DNA of 64,000 nt from Aegilops tauschii subsp. strangulata (Eukaryota; Streptophyta; Magnoliopsida; Poales; Poaceae): positions 154,567,148-154,631,147 of the forward strand of contig NC_053040.3 of the NCBI RefSeq assembly GCF_002575655.3, written 5' to 3'. A program made the translations under genes and the position numbers. Positions within the stretch are counted from its first letter, which is position 1. The number at the start of each line of letters is the position of its first letter. Shown here one piece after another: positions 59,003 to 64,000 of this stretch. The notes beneath the pieces were generated by a model that saw only the letters and a program-made list of their open reading frames with translations, did not search any database and had not been told where the DNA came from.

Positions 59003-61739
59003 TGTAACATCCCAAATTTTCAATTTGGAATGTTATACATAGATCATCATTTGCATATCATGTTTTGTTGCATTTTGACAAATCCTCGATAAATTCTAAG
59101 CAACTCAAGGACCCTTAGAGAGAGTTGGGGATTTTCTCGAATTTTCTTATTTGATTTTTCAAACGAGGATTGGGATTTTTAATTATTTTTCTCTCCGAAA
59201 AAATATTTCTTTTTAAATAAACAAGAGGAGAAAATATGACTTCTCCAAAATATTGAAATACTGGAGGAAAAATGTTAAAAATCATTATTTGGAATTTATT
59301 GGATTTTTATTTGCAATTTTTATTGCATTTAAAAATATGCATGTTTTCAAAATATTTATTTGTGATTTTAAAAATGTTCACCCTATTCTAGATTTTCTAA
59401 CTAGACGGGGAAAATTTATTTCATATTTTTCTGATTTTTATTTATTTTTCTACGCAATATTTTCCGCGGAACATATTTAAAAAAAATAAAAATACGCGCC
59501 CGCGCCGACTGGGCCGAGCCCAGCCGACGGCCCGCCCGCGACCTCTCCTTCCTCCCCACGACGCCGCCGGAGTCCGGGAGCGCCACGACGCCGTCGCCGC
59601 CTCAGTGCCCCCTTCCCCAAGCCCCCTAGCCCCCCCTCCATATATACCCCCCCTCCGTTTTCGCCACCATCGCCGCCGGAGGACCCGCCCGCCGCCGCCG
59701 CATCTAGCCGCCCGCCTTTTGCCTCGCCGCCGCCGCCGGAGCCCCGCCCCCTCGCCGCCGGAGCCGCCCCCCGCCCCCCCCGCCGAGCCCGCACCCCGCC
59801 GCCCCTCGCGCCGAGCCGGGAGCCCCGCCGGAGCCCCTCGCCGGAGAAGCCCGACGAGGTACTGCCCGTCCGTTGTGACCGGTTTTCTGAAAAAAAAACC
59901 TTTTGTTTAAAAAAAAACCCTAGATCGGTTTTTTTCGGTTTTCTTATTTCACGAGCGTTCACCGAACCGTTCGTTTTAACGAACGCGTTCATCGGTTTTT
60001 CTCTGTTAACGAACGTCCGTTATTTAACCGTTCGTCCGTTTTTCTTTTTCGTCGGATTTTTCTCGTTATTTTCTCAGATTCGATTTCTTATCGAATTTTC
60101 GAATCTGTTTAACTTTTCGCTCGTTTATCGGAATCATGTGATTCAAGCGCCTAGAGTTTCATCTCGAAATTCTCTTTCCGTTTAACCTACTCAAACAAGT
60201 TTTTGCTACAGTAAAATTTGACCTAGATCCAGATTAGCAAACAAAGTTTCTTTCTTTCGCCGTTTGACTTTCGTTGCTTCTTTCGAGTTGATTCTTTTTG
60301 CAAACCGGAGTTCTTAAGTTGAACTTTCTGGTTGGATCTTTCATTCGAGTTTTACCTGTGCATTAGATGAGTACTGATTGTATGCTTGTTTGTTTGCGAT
60401 AGAGTACCCGGAGTGTGCCGCTTGTTACTTCGACTCGCTAGGTTTTGCGGATCATCAGCAAGGCAAGTAACACTTTGATCATACCCCGTTCATACCCAGT
60501 TTTATTGCATTAGATCTCTTTCCTCAAACACATTGCATTATTAGGATCTAATTAAACTGTGGGTATTGGGAAGTAGTTGAGGTAGTACCTATTACCTGTT
60601 CTTTATCAAACCCTTGGGAGTTACTTCTACGTTGCTTTTATTATTGCCATGCTATGCGTAGACGTGGATTGGGTTTGAGAGATATCCATGACAGATGTGA
60701 GATTGTTTAATAATGGTTCAACTTAAGGTGGCAACTAAAAACTCACATCTGGGTGGATTGAGGCACCTGGAGAACCCAGTGTTGTCTGTATGTATAAGGT
60801 CCGCCACCCAGGCTCAAAGGGATCATGAGATTATTCATGCTAGAAACTTCCGTGTGCAGCCGCAAGCTATTATGGGCTCTAGCATAGCTGAGTAGGTTAC
60901 AGGATCTCTTGAAGAGGTGGACTAGCAGATGTAGGGGAAAGTAGGTGTACCGGTCCATCCAGAGTAGAGAGTGATTGTTTTTGAAAGACTGTGTCTCGGT
61001 CATCCGTTTCTCAAACATCATGTAGTGCGAGAATCAAGCGGAGGCGATCGAGTCTTGTGGGGAAAAGTGCACAAACCTCTGCAGAGTGTACAAACTGATC
61101 ATGATTAGCCGTGTCCCCGGTTATGGACAACTTGAGTATCTAGTACCTGGATTATCATTTGAATCTCATCACCGTGATACTTATAATTAATTTTGTTGGG
61201 TTAATGATGTTACTTAATTGGGATTGAGTTGGAGGTACCTTCTCAATGTTTCAACCACCATGATAGTTAAATAAAATTTATTCCTTTGCAGTAGGATAAA
61301 ATTGGCTTTTCGCAAAAATTGTAGCCATAGAGCTTTCCACCAGCCATATATGCATGTAGTATAGCCTTATCATTGTTCATTGCTCTCTATGTGTTGCTTT
61401 GCCAGCATATTCTATGTGCTGACCCGTTTCGGGCTGCAACGTTTCATGTTGCAGACTTTTCAGACGATGAGTAAGGTGCCTTAGGTCGTGGTCTTATACT
61501 CAGTGATGCCGCTGGAGTTGATGGACTCACTTATCTTCCAAGTCTTCCGCTGTTATCGTTATTAGATGGCCTTAAGCCATGTTTATTATACTTAATCTCT
61601 TTGGAGATATTCGATGTAATAAGTGTGTGATTGCTACTCTGTTATAAATCCTCCATTTGTACTGTGCGTGTCAGCATTACTGATGCAGGGATGACACTGG
61701 TGCACAGCAGCACAGGCCATTTGAGGTCTGGTCGCTACA
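59003..61739 (+). repeat. Shared LTR between copies C and D
   Basis: 2,737 bases from TGTAACATCC to GGTCGCTACA. No target duplication follows; a primer-binding site begins five bases later. TATA-like box at 59639-59647. Confidence 0.93.
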
Positions 61740-61743
61740 AAGG

Positions 61744-61755
61744 TGGTATCAGAGC
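61744..61755 (+). promoter_or_regulatory. Primer-binding site of copy D
   Basis: TGGTATCAGAGC, initiator-Met type, four bases after the shared LTR. Confidence 0.9.
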
Positions 61756-61850
61756 ACACGCTGACTATAGGACACGACCACTAAGCTTAAGCCCTAGAAA
61801 ACTTCTCTCTTCTCATTTCTGACTCCTCTCCACTTTCTACTCTTTTAGGA

Positions 61851-62582
61851 ATGGCGAATGCAAGGAGCAAGTTCATGCAACCAGATGAAGATACGCCGTT
61901 TGGACGACACTTGAAGGAAGTCACCAAGTACTTGAACATAGGAATACCAAGCGTCACCGGAACCTACAACGCTACATTACCTGAAGAGGAGAGCTTGAAG
62001 ATTCAAGTAATCATTCTAGGAAGAACGTTTGCGCCAATTACGGAACCCATAAGATTGGTTTTCGAAGCACCAACTTGGAGTTTAGGGAAGAGCATGGCCG
62101 CACACATCGCCATGGGACGCATTGGAGAAGTCTATCACCAGGAGCTTAAGGATACAGTTTATCAAATTTGTGGACGTCGAGACGCGCAATGGGAGATGAT
62201 CAAGACCAAGAAGGATGGATCAATTGCAGCTTTCATCCAGGAGCAGAACCAACATATTCGTCGCCAGGAGAATTAGATGTGCACGGACAAGGAAGAACTG
62301 AAGAAGGCATTCACGAAGATCAAGGAACTCCAAGAAGAACTCAAGACTACACACGAAGATTATCTGGAGGAAATCAACGCACTAGTCGGGAAGATTGACG
62401 ACCTGGAGAATAAGATTGGAACATTCATGGGAAATCCAGTGCCTAAAGCAGAAGTCGACGAATGCACTTGCCCGGATAACTACATCATCATCGACGACAC
62501 CGACTCGGAACCAAGTGAAGACGAATGGATTGATGAAGCTGGAGCAGACATCATGGAGTCTTCAACGGATCAGAATTTCTAG
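61851..62582 (+). pseudogene. Accessory ORF of copy D, same TAG as copy C
   Basis: The protein translation is identical to copy C over both halves (codons 1-141 and the 101 codons after the stop). The TAG at 62274-62276 is followed directly by ATG. The shared nonsense codon means C and D derive from one already interrupted ancestor. Confidence 0.87.
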
Positions 62583-62782
62583 TAGACTACCATATCAGTA
62601 GTAGTTTTTCCCCCATTTAGTAGTATAGCTCAAGCACTTTGTAACGCTAGTTAGATCGATTGTTTTGCCTTGTTTGGATTGATTGAGTGATATTGATTGA
62701 ATTTGTCTCATGAGCATATGGGTAGTGTTTTCTCTCTAGACCTCATTCTATTCTTAATTCTCATCTTTTCTAAACCTATCAG

Positions 62783-64000
62783 ATGCCTCCGAGACACGAC
62801 CCCGGATTTGTTTTCCCGCCAGAGATCACCCAGTTGATTCAGCAACAGAATGCCCTGATGCAAGTGTTAGTTCAAAACCAAGGCAACAACAACAACAACA
62901 ACAACAACCCACCGCCACCACCACCTGTTGATCACTTAGCCCGTTTCTTAAGGCTAAACCCGCCGGTGTTTTCCAGTAGCACCGAGCCGATTGTAGCAGA
63001 TGATTGGCTCCGCAAAGTTGGAAGGGAGTTGACCACTGCAGGATGCACAGATGCGGAAAGAGTGCGTTTTGCCGCACATCAGCTTGATGGACCCGCAGCA
63101 TCATGGTGGGAGAATTATACAGCCACGCACCCTATTGACACTGTCACATGGGACCAGTTTCAGCAAGCTTTCCGTACAGCTCATGTTTCAGTAGGAGCTA
63201 TGGCTATGAAGAAGCGTGAGTTTCGCAGCCTACGCCAAGGAGGACGCACCGTAGGCCAGTATGTGGAAGATTTCAGTAAGTTAGCACGTTATGCACCAGA
63301 TGACGTTGCTACGGATGCAGCCAAGCAGGAGAAGTTTCTGGAAGGATTGAATGATGAGCTGAGTATGCAGTTGATGGTAGCAACTTTCAACAACTACCAG
63401 GAGCTGGTAGATAGAGCTCTCATGATAGAAGGGAAGCAACAGCAGATTGAAAACCGCAAGAGGAAGTATGGACAAGGGAAGTATAATTCTGGAGCCCAGC
63501 AGAAGCCACGATTTACCCCGAAGCCGGGAGGACAGTTTCAGCATACCCATGGAGGAGGAAGTTCGCACAACCATAATGGCTCCAAGAATGGTAATGGGAA
63601 TGGAGGAGGAAACGGACAGAACCGCACCAACCCATCTACCCCAACCAAGAGAGATCTAAGTCACATTACTTGTTTCAAGTGCCAGAAGACGGGACATTAT
63701 GCAACTGATTGTCCCGAAGCCCAAAATGGAAACGGCAATGGAAGCTCTGGGAAGAAGCCGAACCCGTTCAACAAAGGACATGTGAACCACGTGAGCGTGG
63801 AGGAGATTGAAGCTCAGCCTGATGCAGTAATAGGTAAGTTTTTGGTTAAGTCATTTACTGCAACTGTTCTTTTCGATACTGGTGCATCGCATTCATACAT
63901 ATCAAGGGGATTCGTAAACAAGTTTAAGATGTCCACCCAAGTTCTCAAAAGCCCCATGATAGTAACCTGGCCAGGAGCAGAGTATATGGCCACCCAAGGA
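62783..64000 (+). CDS. Gag-Pol of copy D, N-terminal 406 codons, cut by window end
   Basis: Starts at the ATG at 62783 and stays open to the last base, covering the Asn/Pro-rich N-terminus, the Gag domain, the CCHC zinc knuckle ([14 protein letters not shown]) and the protease DTGAS. It is nearly identical to copy C. The clearest difference is one extra AAC codon in the Asn run (eight against seven); another is a silent C/T change near 63789. Whether the rest is intact cannot be seen. Confidence 0.92.
   Translation, partial: MPPRHDPGFVFPPEITQLIQQQNALMQVLVQNQGNNNNNNNNPPPPPPVDHLARFLRLNPPVFSSSTEPIVADDWLRKVGRELTTAGCTDAERVRFAAHQLDGPAASWWENYTATHPIDTVTWDQFQQAFRTAHVSVGAMAMKKREFRSLRQGGRTVGQYVEDFSKLARYAPDDVATDAAKQEKFLEGLNDELSMQLMVATFNNYQELVDRALMIEGKQQQIENRKRKYGQGKYNSGAQQKPRFTPKPGGQFQHTHGGGSSHNHNGSKNGNGNGGGNGQNRTNPSTPTKRDLSHITCFKCQKTGHYATDCPEAQNGNGNGSSGKKPNPFNKGHVNHVSVEEIEAQPDAVIGKFLVKSFTATVLFDTGASHSYISRGFVNKFKMSTQVLKSPMIVTWPGAEYMATQG

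Larger units (their letters stand above)
50865..64000 (+). mobile_element. Chromovirus copies C and D sharing one LTR (tandem array)
   Basis: Order: LTR (50865-53552), internal region C, LTR (59003-61739), internal region D running off the window. The middle LTR passes directly into a primer-binding site and accessory ORF without any target duplication, so it serves both as the 3' LTR of C and the 5' LTR of D. C and D are almost identical, including the same nonsense codon, which argues for duplication after insertion and against two insertions. The 5' flank before 50865 is GAATA; the other target copy is outside the window. Confidence 0.88.

Overview
This is plant nuclear DNA from a grass of the wheat/barley tribe (Triticeae). 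The evidence is the repeat content: a BARE-1/WIS/Angela-type Copia element in reverse orientation, a second Angela-type LTR, a Gypsy LTR beginning TGATACGTCTCC on the minus strand, an RNase H-bearing L1-type LINE, and four copies or part-copies of one Gypsy chromovirus family. I find no host gene, RNA gene or CRISPR array. Almost all supported features are transposable elements nested in one another, and the nesting order can be read from target-site duplications (TSDs).

Region 1 (1-27,623). An old LINE (about 1366-27607, 16-bp imperfect TSDs) carries a broken ORF1 (zinc knuckle) and a broken ORF2 (endonuclease, reverse transcriptase, zinc-binding region, RNase H). Chromovirus copy A (5702-25180, TSD ATTTT) sits inside ORF2. 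The 5' LTR of copy A is itself split by the minus-strand Angela-like Copia element (6664-15376, TSD AAACG/AAATG). A second, smaller minus-strand retroposon (25435-26720, 17-bp perfect TSD) entered the LINE near its 3' end. Copy A keeps an uninterrupted Gag-Pol frame, but a catalytic Asp of its RNase H is Asn.

Region 2 (27,624-44,250). A stretch with nothing recognisable precedes a DNA transposon with GAGCAACT terminal inverted repeats (29818-42487). It carries a decayed acidic ORF and was split by chromovirus copy B (30209-41188, TSD GAAAC), which is dead (stops, a frameshift, a zinc-knuckle deletion). A Tourist-like MITE (TSD TTA) and a long foldback element follow.

Region 3 (44,251-64,000). 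A plus-strand Angela-type LTR is interrupted by a minus-strand Gypsy element (45738 onward). That element is interrupted in turn at 50865 by chromovirus copies C and D, which share one LTR (LTR - internal C - LTR - internal D, with D cut by the window end). Copy C has a complete Gag-Pol frame with all catalytic residues I can check.

The most interesting system is the chromovirus family. All four copies carry an extra sense ORF (about 240 codons) between the primer-binding site and gag. It has a conserved N-terminal domain, a coiled coil, and an acidic tail with a SUMO-interaction-like motif (YIIIDDTDSD). Sequences resembling 3' splice sites lie just before the ATG of both this ORF and gag, and the long LTR leader contains conserved donor/acceptor-like pairs. 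This suggests that splicing controls which protein is made. The unrelated DNA transposon ORF also ends in a SUMO-interaction-like motif (FIDLTGGDDD).
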